The notes: a model not told the origin generated them from the letters alone. 64,000 bases of DNA from Cherax quadricarinatus (GCF_038502225.1 NC_091300.1:49528079-49592078); one strand, 5' to 3'. Shown: positions 45,429-56,774, counted from the first letter of the stretch. Program-made: numbers and translations.

Positions 45429-47959
45429 ATGGCATCTCGTGAACGTGATGTTGGACGTTCTTATGCGAGTGGGTCACAGAAAAGAAAGAAGAAAATGCAA
45501 GAAGAAGAACAGAAAAAGAAAGATGTAGGAAGCTGCAGAAAGATCACAGACATGCTCACGAAAATAGTTTCTGATGTTACCAGTACAGTTGAATCTGCAG
45601 ATACGTCAGATCATACAGGAAGCCCTCCCTCCATTATTTCTCAGCCAGCATCTACTTCTTTTGTGCCTCCTCTCAATGTCTCAACGGACATTTCATCCAC
45701 AGGATTTGTCTTAAAAGATCCTGCCTCATGGCCAAATGTAATCCCAAATTCTCTACGTAATGCTTTCATTGCAGAAAACTTCAGTCAAACTCTGAACATT
45801 GACCTTAGAAAATCAGCAAGGATTTATGATGATGGAAGTCGTCGTTGTTTAAAGTCATTTATGTTTTATAGGAAGCTTGCAGATTCAGAAACTGTGAAAA
45901 GATCATGGATGGTATATTCTGAAAGCTCAGGAAAAGTGTACTGTTCAGCATGCAAGCTATTTTCTACCAAAGAAAATACCTTCACACAGGGGTTCAATGA
46001 TTGGAAACATTCCAAGCGTTTCGAGGAACATGAAAACAGCACCACTCACAGGAGCTGCATTTTAACCAGTGTATTTTGTGCACAGAAAAAAGGCTTATTA
46101 GATTCTCATTTGGAAAATCAAAATGAAAAAGAGCGCACTTATTGGAGAAAAGTTCTAGAAAGAGTTGTTGCTGTTGTAAAATTCTTAGCTCTAAGAGGAC
46201 ATGCTTTCCGTGTAGAAAATGAGGTTTTTGGTTCGGGAAACAATGGCAATTTCCTAGGGATCATAGAACTGTTAGCACAATTCGATCCATTCTTAGCAAA
46301 TCATGTGTCACGCCTTAGGAATGCAGGAAGAGGCACTGTATCGTACATGTCATCTACTATATGCAATGAATTTATTGAACTGATGACTAAAAAGGTCCTC
46401 AATAACATCATAGCAGCTGTGAAAACTGCAAAATACTTTGCAATAAGTATAGATTCAACACCAGATATTTCACATACAGATCAATTGACATTCATTGTTC
46501 GCTTGGTCGACTCCAGTGGTAAGCCTGTAGAGCGCTTTATAAAATTCATTCCTCTTTCAGGCCATGATGGAGAAACAATGATGAATGTAGTACTGGATAC
46601 TCTGCTTGAACATGATCTCTCTATTATGGATTGCCGTGGCCAGAGCTACGACAATGCAAGTAACATGTCGGGTAAATATAATGGATTGCAAGCCCGTATC
46701 AAGCATGAATATGTGCCCTGCTCAGCACATTCTCTTAATCTTGTTGGGTCATGTGCTGCGGAGTGTTGAGTCACTGCAGTTTTATTTTTTGGACTTTTAC
46801 AAGCACTTTTTAATTTTTTCTCTGCTTCAACGCATCGGTGGAGTATACTCAAGTCAACCATTCAAGGAGATGTCATCAAATCATTATCAACAACAAGGTG
46901 GTCAGCGTAGCATGATGCAACACATGCTTTGAAAGATAGCTTTGCTGAAATACGCTCTGCTTTGATCCAAATAGCAGAGGATGAAGACCAGACAGCAACT
47001 ACAAGAAGCGAAGCAGCCAGCTTAGCATCAAAATTGGATGATTTTGAATTGGCCTTACTCTGTGTGCTTTGGGACTGTATACTTGAACGATTTAATGCCA
47101 CGAACAAGACACTTCAGAAAATTGAAATTGAAATTGCTACTTGTGCTAACCTCTATGCAGGCTTAGTGGAATTTGTAAGCTCACTTCGCAATGATGAAGC
47201 TTTTGAAATGTTTGAAGAGAAAGCTAAACTGTTGGTGAAAGACTACAGTTACCGGGCTGATCATCAGCGGTCAAGGAAGAGGAAACGCAATTTTGAAGAG
47301 CCAGACAATGAGATTGTGTTGCTACCAAGGCAGAAATGTAAGACAGCTACATACTTCGTCATTCTGGATTCACTGATTACAGAATTGGTGAAAAGAAAAG
47401 AAATCTACCAGAATCTCAATGACAAGTTGGATTTCTGTTCAAAATTACTACTATGCCAGATGCAGAATTGAGAGAAGCTGCATTAAAGTTGCAACAACAC
47501 CTTTCAGCAGATGTTCAGGACACATTTGTTGAAGAAATAGTTAATTTTTCTGGGTATATGAATCAGATTAAAGCTCCACCTGAAAAATGTGCACCCTCAG
47601 CTGCTTTGAAACATTTAAGAAATGCAGGTATCTCAGAAACCTTCCCTAATGTTGACATAGTGTATCGCCTTTACCTAACACTTCCAGCTACTAACTGTGA
47701 AGGAGAACGTTCATTTTCTGTTTTGAAAAGAGTGAAAAACCAGCTCCGTTCAACAATGAGCCAAGACAAATTGTGTAACCTAGCCTTGTTGACCATTGAG
47801 TCTGATCTAACAAGAAATATTGATTTTCAGAATATAATTGATGATTTTTGCCAATATGAAATCCAGAAAAAAGTTTATTTAAGAAGTGCCTGTGAATATA
47901 ATCAATTCTTTACTTTCTTGAGTTTATATGATTTTATAGTCTTATGCATGATGCAATGA
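45429..47959 (+). pseudogene. hAT transposase, copy 2, broken at the same two places
   Basis: Begins at ATG 45429 with the same N-terminus as copy 1 and the same domain order: zinc finger, catalytic region, C-terminal dimerisation block. TGA at 46767-46769 stops the frame; it continues in frame from 46770 to 47471; a one-base shift then passes to 47453-47959. Relative to copy 1 a short stretch before EYVPCSAHS is missing five residues. All key blocks are otherwise present. As encoded here it would yield a 446-residue protein without the C-terminal dimerisation part. Confidence 0.85.
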
Positions 47960-48820
47960 TAACAATAACGGTCAGTGATTTATAAAGGGAATAATAGTGC
48001 TGTAGTGGTTATGCTGAATATAATAGGTCCATGATGTCACTACTTTAATAGCCTAATCTAGTAATACTATGCTGTCTTGAGTTTATTCTCTTTAAAATGC
48101 ATGATTTAACAAGATAGTTATAATGGCTGTTGGTAAATGGTTTTGGCCGTCTTGATGTACTTTCCCTATTAAATTTAATCTAAATAGCCAGAATGTATTT
48201 AATTAGACCTTAAACAGGCTCACACCGACCCCCCCCCCACCCCCAAGCTGGAAGGGGTCGCTTCGCTTACCCGTAACTCAAAGGGGCCCCGCCAATCTGA
48301 ATAGCCTAGGGCCCGGAGACTTCTTAATCCGGCCCTGCATATAACATGTTTATGTGTTATTTTAGTGTTTATTATATCATATTAGATCAATTCTGATAGA
48401 TAAATAAGCCGTAGAGTTGATATATAAGCTGATATAAGCGCAATAATGAAGTGATTTCTCTTGGCTCTCTGGAGCGGGAATACTGCCGAGTGTTCCCATA
48501 TGGTTCCTGATAAGCTCCGCTTACTGTTTTATGATGCCAAATAGTCAGTTATTATATTAGAAAGAATAATGCAAGAAAAAGTGATAAAAAACAAGGAAAA
48601 AATTTTATAATATGTATGGGCTGTGAGCAGACGTGCTACCCATATCACCGTCACCTTACCTGATATAAATGACTATAATTTCTTGTAGAAATGTCGTAGA
48701 ACATTCATTCTGATACCATTGTGTTGCCAAAGAGTTAAGATATTTTTCGGTATATATAACTCAATTTCCATAATTTTTTTATTTTTGGTTGAGCGCGCGT
48801 GGAAACTTGCTCTACAGACC

Positions 48821-51267
48821 CCTTCAGCTTGGACAAAGTCCAGGGAGAGCACATTATTAACACATCTGTCAGTTAAAAAGTTCTTAAGGAAGGATGGTAG
48901 ATTGCCTCGGAGGCCTAAGGAGTGTGCTTGGGTCAAAATATTATACCTCCAAGTTGTGTCATATGCCTTCTCAAGGTCAAAAAATATAGCAATAACTGAG
49001 TGGTTATTCGCAAAGGCATTACGAACATACGTATCCAAGCGTAGTAAGGGGTCTATGGAACATTGGCCCTTACGAAAGCCATATTGACTAGTGGAGAGAC
49101 TGTTGTGTCTCTAAATACCACATTAAACATCAATTTACCAGACGTTCCATCACTTTGCAAACTGCACTGGTAAGAGCAATGGGACGATAGTGGGAGGCAT
49201 CATGTCCCGTAGTACCCGGCTTGCGGAAAGGGAGAACAATGGCAGATTTCTACAGCTGGGGAAGAACTCCTTGTGACAAAATAAGATTGAAGAGGTGTAA
49301 GAAGACTGTAAGGGCTGACTGGTGTAAATGTTGTAACATCCGAATATGAATGTCATCAGGCTCAGCTGCCGATGATCGGCAAGCTGAGAGTGTTGCCTCC
49401 AGTTCCCGAAGTGTAAAAGGCACATTATACTGTTCTTCTCTGAGAGAAGAAAAGTCCAAGGGTACTAACTCTCTGGCAGACTTTGAGGAAAGAAACGAGG
49501 GGCATAGATGGAGCCCCTGGGAAATACGGACCAGATGAGTGCCAATTTCAATGGCAACGTCAGGAGGGTTTGCTATATCAACACCAGCAACCCGTAGAAC
49601 AGGAGTCGGGTCAGGAGAGTATTTACCACTCAATTTTCTCACTTTTTTCCAGACTATACTCATAGAGGAAGCAGAGTTGATGGTGGAAACATAATCTTGC
49701 CAGCAAGTGCGTTTAGTATCACGAATGTCACAGCGAGTGACTGCCCGCTTCTGCTTAAAATCAAGAAGTCTCTCATCGGTTCTATTGTACCGGTACCTGC
49801 CCCATGCAGCGCGTTTCAAACATACTGCACGAGCACAAGCAGGAGACCACCAAGGCATGCACTTCTGAGAATGCCTGCCTGAGGTTTGGGGTATAGAATG
49901 AGAAGCAGCGGTTAAAACTGACGTCGAGAAGAGGTGTAGGAGCTCATCAATGGAGGATGAAGAAGGAACCTCACTAAAAGCAGTGAGTTGCGAGTAAAGG
50001 TCCCAATTTGCCCTATCAAATTGCCAGCAAGGGCTACGGAAAGGTGGTGAATATGATGGAGAAATAAGAATGATTAGAAAATGATTACTGTCAAGTAAGT
50101 CCAGGCAAAGTCTAGTGCAGTGGAGGAAGAGCAGACCGATAGATCGATGCAAGAGAGAGTATGAGTACGAGGATCAAAATGGGTGGGAGTTCCCGTATTT
50201 AAAACATGGAGGGGGCGAGAGGCGAGAAAAGCCTCCAACTGAATGCCACGTGAGTCACAATGAGACCCCCCCAGAGGAAATGGTGGGCATTAAAATCGCC
50301 AAGTAACAGAAGTGGTGGTGGTAAGGATGAAACAAGAAAGGCAAAATCTGGGATAGAAAATGCCTGAGAAGGAGAGAGATATAAAGAACATATTGTGAAC
50401 CACTTATTCAAGTGGATACAGGCTGCAGTGTAATACAGCGAGGTATGGACAAATAGTTGACAGTACTGAATATCATTGCATAGAAGAAGGGCACTTTCAT
50501 TAAAGGTCTCATCTGAGAAAGGATCCGAAGAATACAATAAATTATAGCCTGAGATAGGTTGGAAAACAGTTGAGTGTAATTTTGGTTCTTGTAAGCAAAC
50601 ACCAACAGGGGAAAACCTGGAAAGCAACATCTGAAGCTCACCCCGATTACCCCAGAGGCCGCATATATTCCACTGTAAATAGGCCATGATTGGCAACGAG
50701 GAAAATACCAGGAATCCGTAGGGAAGGGCACCTACGGACTAGAGGGGTTAGAAAAGTCTATGTGCGGTGGCATCGGAAGAGGTTCAAGCAGCGAAGGAAT
50801 GGAGCATTGCGAAGAATGGAGTTGTGAAGATGGAGGAGAGCTAAGAGAAGGAACAGGAGGTGGATCAGTGTCCATTGAAGGTTTAGTCTCTGCAATATAT
50901 TCTGAAATAGTGTCAAGTGTTTCTGAACTCAAAGACGTTGTATGGCAGACAATATTGAAGATAGAAGGAAGAGGGTGAGTAAAGATTGGGACAGTAATGG
51001 ACTGTACTAAAGTAGGGGGGACGAAAGCGTGTTGGGAACTGGAGAAGAAGTGTGGGACGGGACAGAAGAGGCAGAAACCTGGGAGGTGGCAGAAGAGGGA
51101 GAGACTTGGGAGGGGACAGGGTAGGAGGCACAAAACGAGGAGGGGGGAGAACCTCCACACTTGTAATAGAGCCAGTGAGAGGGGAAGAACCAGGTACAGA
51201 GACTGGAAAGGTAAAATGTGGGGGCGGAAGAAGAAAAGGAGGGAGCAACGAAGATTTGAGCAAAGGG
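48821..51267 (-). pseudogene. I-like LINE copy 3: ORF1 end, endonuclease, RT start
   Basis: Minus strand. 51267-50732: Pro/Ser-rich end of ORF1. 50696-50199: endonuclease start (MAYLQWNICGLWGNRGELQ, VCLQEPKL with the catalytic Glu, LLLGDFNAHHFLWGG). 50152-49250: rest of endonuclease, a Trp/Arg-rich linker and the first RT helix (QHLHQSALTVFLHLF). 49250-48821: RT palm in broken frames, including IAIFFDLEKAYDTTW with the first catalytic Asp. The endonuclease would make the primer nick; stops between frames make the copy inactive. Confidence 0.8.
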
Positions 51268-52488
51268 GATTTTTTGGAACCTATACGATACTATACGAAC
51301 CTATACGATACATCCCTCTAGCGCCTGGAACCAATCTTGGGCGGAAAACATTATATACTGAGTCAAAAAAGGAGAATTAGTGTGCACTACCTAGCAGAGT
51401 TTACTGCCAGAGGGGAATCAGGCCTGTGTCCCGTGTGGAAAAAATAATAATAATTGAACTTTTCGTGTCAGAGGAAAGAAAGTCTCCCTGATAACATTGA
51501 GTATACATAGTGTATAGTGTATACTACAGTGGCTCCCTAGTATATTGATGATAAAGGCTAAAGTGTCATTTGAAAACAGGTGAATTTGTAAATGAAGTGA
51601 TAAGCCTATAGAGGCAGGTGCCAGAAGTCGCCAGAAACTTACCACAGGTCAGCTGTTTTTAATAATCTTCCTGGCTTGCTAGTGTACTCGCATATAATCT
51701 AGTGATACCAGTGAATAGCAGAATACAGTGTTGTAGTAGCAACTAACCAGTATTATAATGGTACTTAGTGGAGTGGAGTGACTTTCATTAGTTTCTTTTT
51801 TCTTGAAATACCAGACGTATACTGTGAATTTCATATAACCTGTAGTTACCAGCGGTCGCAATATACACAACGAGAAGCAATTATTACTACAGAAAAAGCG
51901 TCCTTCCTCCAAAATTTCCACCAGTCAACTATAGTGATAATATAGCATTTATTGTGGTGGAGACGGAAAAAAAATAGAAAAGCTAGATACAGCGATTGAT
52001 AAACAAGGGTTGAGGTCGACCGTTCGTCATTGTAGGAGTTGCCAGCAGTCACCGGTTTCTTCAACACGCAAGTTATACTTTTGTATCAATCAAATCACAT
52101 ATTACTCGGGTAGATAATTTCCAGTAGATCCTTCATGTGTTAGCTCAAATCACCGACCAGTATGTTTTAAATAAGTGACCCACTGATCAGATCAGATCGA
52201 CTGGTCCGAACCCTTGACTGGTCCGAACCCTTGACTGGTCCGAACCCTTGACTGGTTTCAAACGGTTTCGTTGGACAATAAAGCAGACTGTAAACGGATG
52301 GGGTTGTAGGCGCCCTTATAAACACAAACAATGAATATAAATCAGGAACGTGCACGGTAAGCTGTCCAATATACAAAAACAGTTAGAAACAGAAATACAA
52401 ATAGCTAGAGCTTCATTTAAGGAGGTTATTAATAGAAAATTCAAGAGGTTGCTAGTAGAATTGCAGTAAATCAACCATTCAAATCATT
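51268..52488 (+). promoter_or_regulatory. Putative CR1-like LINE 5' UTR
   Basis: Non-coding sequence between the truncated end of I-like copy 3 and the ORF1 start. It opens with near-tandem ctatacga motifs (about 51279-51311) and contains three tandem 17-mers (52199-52249). LINE 5' UTRs normally hold an internal promoter; none can be recognised by eye here. The left boundary is set by the end of I-like homology. Confidence 0.5.
52199..52258 (+). repeat. 17 bp x 3 tandem repeat in LINE 5' UTR
   Basis: Three exact units gactggtccgaaccctt (52199-52249) and a partial fourth (gactggt), preceded by gatcagatcagatcga. Confidence 0.95.
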
Positions 52489-53712
52489 ATGAAGCTGTGT
52501 GTAGTCTGTGGTCAGTCAAACAAACGGGATTCCACATGGGTAAATTGTCATTTTTGTGGAAATTGGTGTCACGCCCCTTGTGCAGATATCCAAGAACTAG
52601 CTACAAGCAGTGTTAAAACAGGGAAGTGTTTTTGGGTATGCCCAAATGAGATAAATCTGTGGACTAAAATCACAAGGGTATTAAAAGAGGACAACATCAA
52701 AGCTGCTTTCATAGAAAACCTGGAAGCTTTCTACAACAGATGGGAACATAAAAAGTCTGGGCTGAATGGTACTGCCCTTGATACTGGCCATGTAGTCAGA
52801 AACTGTAAGGCTGGAGATGAAGTCCTGGTAGTCAGTAAATGTGGGGCTGATAGTGCTGTCCTGGGAGACAGTAATGGTGAAGCGGGAGGTGCTGTCCTGG
52901 GAGACAGTAATGGTGAAGCTGGAGGTGCTGTCCTGGGAGACAGTAATGGTGAAGCTGGAGATGCTGTCCTGGGAGACAGTAATGGTGAAGCTGGAGATTT
53001 TGTCCAGGTAGTCGGGAATTATACGCAGGAAGGAATACATATAAATGACCTCATAGGGGACAGGAGCCATAGTAGGGAAACAAGTGTAGTCAAAGATAAG
53101 ATAAAACCAATATTGCAAACTAGAAATACCGCAGGAAATAGCAAACAAGAGGACTCCACTAGCAATAGTGAGGATATATTACCAAAAACAACTGGTGGGA
53201 GCTCCATTGTTGGTGCTAGGGAGGATAGAAGTAAGACAGGGAAACATGCACCAACAGGGAATACAGTCACAGAAACCCAAGGCAAACGGAAACCAAGCCT
53301 GTGCACATACTATGCACTTGGTATCTGCTGGCATGGGAAATCTGGAAAAACAGATGGGACGTGCAACTATGACCACCCTAGAAAATGCCATGCCCATATG
53401 ACAACAGGAAAATGCAAACTCCCTTCCTGTAAGCTTTTTCACCCTGAACTGTGTACCTCTTCAGTACAGGAAAGACTGTGCTATAACTTAAATTGCCAGG
53501 CATACCATCTAAAGGGGACAAAAAGATACAAAACATCCAGGCCATGGGAAAACCTGGGTAGCCACAGCCACTCAAGAGGGAGAGGTTTTTTAGTGCCAGG
53601 AAGGAAAAAAAACTGGCAGGAAATGGCAGAAATCGTACACCAAATCCAGTCATTCCTGGAGTGGAACCACAGTCGATGGCCTCCACTCCAAACCAACAGA
53701 TACAGATACTAA
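52489..53712 (+). CDS. LINE ORF1: PHD finger plus three CCCH zinc fingers
   Basis: 407 residues from the first ATG. Residues 4-51 form a PHD-type finger (C4, C7, C20, C23, H28, C31, C47, C51). Residues 123-170 are four tandem copies of a 12-residue unit (AVLGDSNGEAGG). A charged, disordered middle follows. Residues 272-340 hold three CCCH fingers: C-x7-C-x11-C-x3-H, then two of C-x8-C-x4-C-x3-H. PHD fingers are known in CR1-like ORF1 proteins; a CCCH array suggests RNA binding. The frame is intact, and ORF2 follows within about 30 bp. The role in binding element RNA is inferred from the fold types only. Confidence 0.85.
   Translation: MKLCVVCGQSNKRDSTWVNCHFCGNWCHAPCADIQELATSSVKTGKCFWVCPNEINLWTKITRVLKEDNIKAAFIENLEAFYNRWEHKKSGLNGTALDTGHVVRNCKAGDEVLVVSKCGADSAVLGDSNGEAGGAVLGDSNGEAGGAVLGDSNGEAGDAVLGDSNGEAGDFVQVVGNYTQEGIHINDLIGDRSHSRETSVVKDKIKPILQTRNTAGNSKQEDSTSNSEDILPKTTGGSSIVGAREDRSKTGKHAPTGNTVTETQGKRKPSLCTYYALGICWHGKSGKTDGTCNYDHPRKCHAHMTTGKCKLPSCKLFHPELCTSSVQERLCYNLNCQAYHLKGTKRYKTSRPWENLGSHSHSRGRGFLVPGRKKNWQEMAEIVHQIQSFLEWNHSRWPPLQTNRYRY
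52855..52998 (+). repeat. 36 bp x 4 in-frame tandem repeat in ORF1
   Basis: Four units start at 52855, 52891, 52927 and 52963, differing by only a few bases. They encode the 12-residue unit VLGDSNGEAG with flanking Ala and Gly or Asp, and keep the frame. Confidence 0.95.
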
Positions 53713-53739
53713 TGCCGAAAAAAAATCCCCCCCCCCAGT

Positions 53740-56700
53740 ACCAACAATACCACCAGTCCGATAACATTCTTCTTTGCAAATATACAGGGTCTAAAGCCAG
53801 CAACAAACAACAAAATACCTTTCATCCGTGGACTGCTTGCAGAGGCAAAGGCAATGTTCGCGGCTTTCACTGAGACCCACATAAAGGATCACTTGGACAA
53901 CGAAATATGGATCCCAGGTTACAACCTATACAGATGTGACAGAGTGAACAGGCAAAAGGGGGGGGGGGGGTTGGCCTGTACATTGCAGAGTCACTTGTTT
54001 GCACAGAACTGCTTAATGCCTCAAATGATGTAGTGGAAGTTTTAGCAGTAAAGGTCGAGAACCAAAACCTAGTCATTGTGGTAGTCTACAAGCCTCCGGA
54101 TGCAACATCCCAGCAATTCCAGGAACAGCTGTTAAAAATTGACCACTGTCTGGAAAATCTTCCAGCTCCTGCACCCAACATCTTGCTCCTGGGGGATTTC
54201 AACTTAAGGCACCTAAAATGGAGGAATATAGCAAATAATATTGTTGCAGTAATAACACCAGGAGGCAGCTCTGATGAAAACTCACACTCACACGAGCTTT
54301 TAAATCTCTGCACAAAATTCAATTTAAACCAGCAAATAATAGAGCCTACTAGACTGGAGAATACACTAGACCTCATCTTCACTAACAATGATGATCTGAT
54401 AAGAAATGTCACCATATCAAAAACAATATACTCAGATCACAACATAATTGAGGTTCAGACATGTATGCGTGGAGCCCCAGACCGACATAATGAGACTAGT
54501 CACGAGGGAGCATTCACCAAATTCAACTTCAATAACAAAAACATAAAGTGGGACCAAGTAAACCAAGTCCTAACCGATATAAGCTGGGAAGATATACTAA
54601 GCAACACAGACCCCAACTTATGCCTAGAACAGATTAACTCGGTGGCACTCGATGTATGCACAAGGCTTATTCCTCTAAGAAAAAGGAGGAGTAGATGTAA
54701 AATAGAAAGAGACAGGCGCTCCCTTTACAGGCGACGGAAAAGAATAACAGAGCGGCTAAAAGAGGTCAATATATCTGAAATGCGTAGGGAGACACTGGTC
54801 AGAGAAATAGCAAGCATCGAACTTAAGCTAAAAGAATCCTTTAGGAGTCAGGAATCGCGGGAAGAACTAAAAGCCATAAATGAAATCGAAAGAAACCCAA
54901 AGTATTTCTTCTCCTATGCCAAATCAAAATCGAGAACAACGTCCAGTATTGGGCCCCTACTTAAACAAGATGGGTCCTACACAGATGACAGCAAGGAAAT
55001 GAGTGAGCTACTCAAGTCCCAATATGACTCAGTTTTTAGCAAGCCGCTAACCAGACTGAGAGTCGAAGATCAAAATGAATTTTTTATGAGAGAGCCACAA
55101 AATTTGATTAACACAAGCCTATCCGATGTTATCCTGACGCCAAATGACTTCGAACAGGCGATAAATGACATGCCCATGCACTCTGCCCCAGGGCCAGACT
55201 CATGGAACTCTGTGTTCATCAAGAACTGCAAGAAGCCCCTATCACGAGCCTTTTCCATCCTATGGAGAGGGAGCATGGACACGGGGGTCGTCCCACAGTT
55301 ACTAAAAACAACAGACATAGCCCCACTCCACAAAGGGGGCAGTAAAGCAACAGCAAAGAACTACAGACCAATAGCACTAACATCCCATATCATAAAAATC
55401 TTTGAAAGGGTCCTAAGAAGCAAGATCACCACCCATCTAGAAACCCATCAGTTACACAACCCAGGGCAACATGGGTTTAGAACAGGTCGCTCCTGTCTGT
55501 CTCAACTATTGGATCACTACGACAAGGTCCTAAATGCACTAGAAGACAAAAAGAATGCAGATGTAATATATACAGACTTTGCAAAAGCCTTCGACAAGTG
55601 TGACCATGGCATAATAGCGCACAAAATGCGTGCTAAAGGAATAACAGGAAAAGTCGGTCGATGGATCTATAATTTCCTCACTAACAGAACACAGAGAGTA
55701 GTCGTCAACAGAGTAAAGTCCGAGGCAGCTACGGTGAAAAGCTCTGTTCCACAAGGCACAGTACTCGCTCCCATCTTGTTCCTCATCCTCATATCCGACA
55801 TAGACAAGGATGTCAGCCACAGCACCGTGTCTTCCTTTGCAGATGACACCCGAATCTGCATGACAGTGTCTTCCATTGCAGACACTGCAAGGCTCCAGGC
55901 GGACATCAACCAAATCTTTCAGTGGGCTGCAGAAAACAATATGAAGTTCAACGATGAGAAATTTCAATTACTCAGATATGGTAAACATGAGGAAATTAAA
56001 TCTTCATCAGAGTACAAAACAAATTCTGGCCACAAAATAGAGCGAAACACCAACGTCAAAGACCTGGGAGTGATCATGTCGGAGGATCTCACCTTCAAGG
56101 ACCATAACATTGTATCAATCGCATCTGCTAGAAAAATGACAGGATGGATAATGAGAACCTTCAAAACTAGGGAGGCCAAGCCCATGATGACACTCTTCAG
56201 GTCACTTGTTCTATCTAGGCTGGAATATTGCTGCACACTAACAGCACCTTTCAAGGCAGGTGAAATTGCCGACCTAGAAAATGTACAGAGAACTTTCACG
56301 GCGCGCATAACGGAGATAAAACACCTCAATTACTGGGAGCGCTTGAGGTTCCTAAACCTGTATTCCCTGGAACGCAGGAGGGAGAGATACATGATTATAT
56401 ACACCTGGAAAATCCTAGAGGGACTAGTACCGAACTTGCACACGAAAATCACTCACTACGAAAGCAAAAGACTTGGCAGACGATGCACCATCCCCCCAAT
56501 GAAAAGCAGGGGTGTCACTAGCACGTTAAGAGACCATACAATAAGTGTCAGGGGCCCGAGACTGTTCAACTGCCTCCCAGCACACATAAGGGGGATTACC
56601 AACAGACCCCTGGCAGTCTTCAAGCTGGCACTGGACAAGCACCTAAAGTCAGTTCCTGATCAGCCGGGCTGTGGCTCGTACGTTGGTTTGCGTGCAGCCA

Positions 56701-56774
56701 GCAGCAACAGCCTGGTTGATCAGGCTCTGATCCACCAGGAGGCCTGGTCACAGACCGGGCCGCGGGGGCGTTGA
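53740..56774 (+). CDS. LINE ORF2: endonuclease and reverse transcriptase
   Basis: The first part (to 53970) encodes FFANIQGLKPATNNKI, FTETHIKD with the catalytic Glu, and CDRVNRQKGG, then 13 G shift the frame. From 54033 one frame of 913 residues runs to the stop: LLLGDFNLRHLKW, IYSDHNIIE, a basic linker, NYRPIALTSHIIKIFER, VIYTDFAKAFDKCDH with the first catalytic Asp, SVPQGTVLAPILF, SSFADDTRICM with the catalytic pair, and DLGVIMSEDL. The last 40 residues (from DQPGC) are encoded by the GC-rich 3' end of the element. Enzyme for nicking and target-primed copying. Confidence 0.88.

Larger units (their letters stand above)
44304..48337 (+). mobile_element. hAT DNA transposon, copy 2 (4034 bp)
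   Basis: Begins with caggaccggatta (one change from the copy 1 end) and ends with taatccggccctg. Flanking 8-mers cgtataac (44296-44303) and catataac (48338-48345) differ at one base, a clear 8 bp target duplication. It is collinear with copy 1 (14698-18787) in opposite orientation and very similar throughout. Its fresher target duplication suggests that it inserted later than copy 1. Confidence 0.92.
43609..48820. mobile_element. Unclassified DNA element carrying a hAT insertion
   Basis: The host LINE is interrupted here between two copies of ccttcag (43602-43608 and 48821-48827), a 7 bp (perhaps 8 bp) target duplication. Without the hAT the insertion would be about 1.17 kb (43609-44303 plus 48338-48820), AT-rich, with no coding signal. 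Its ends (ggggccgtcggtc on the left; the reverse complement of the right end begins ggtctgtagagc) show only weak similarity. A short tandem of cgcgaaaatcgcg lies near 44107. A decayed non-autonomous DNA transposon is likely but not proven. Confidence 0.55.
38483..51267 (-). mobile_element. I-like LINE copy 3, split by two nested insertions
   Basis: One minus-strand LINE whose pieces fit end to end: 38483-40265 (3' UTR, RNase H, end of RT), 43468-43608 (RT), and 48821-51267 (RT start, endonuclease, end of ORF1). The joins can be read from copy 4, where the same sequence is uninterrupted (around 63457 and 63597). Insertions are a LINE at 40266-43467 and a DNA element with a hAT inside at 43609-48820. 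The 3' tail is (TTA)n on the plus strand (38483-38497). The 5' end is truncated in ORF1 at about 51267. Confidence 0.85.

Noticed and set aside
46767..46769. TGA as a selenocysteine codon in the hAT transposase
   Set aside because: No selenocysteine insertion element was recognised, and a further frameshift downstream is shared; plain decay in the source is simpler.
45429..47959. Possible domesticated hAT transposase (ZMYM-like host gene)
   Set aside because: Terminal inverted repeats, target duplications and shared stop and frameshift show an ordinary, broken transposon copy.
52855..52998. CRISPR-like regularly spaced repeats
   Set aside because: The units are directly adjacent without unique spacers and lie in an open reading frame; they are a coding minisatellite.
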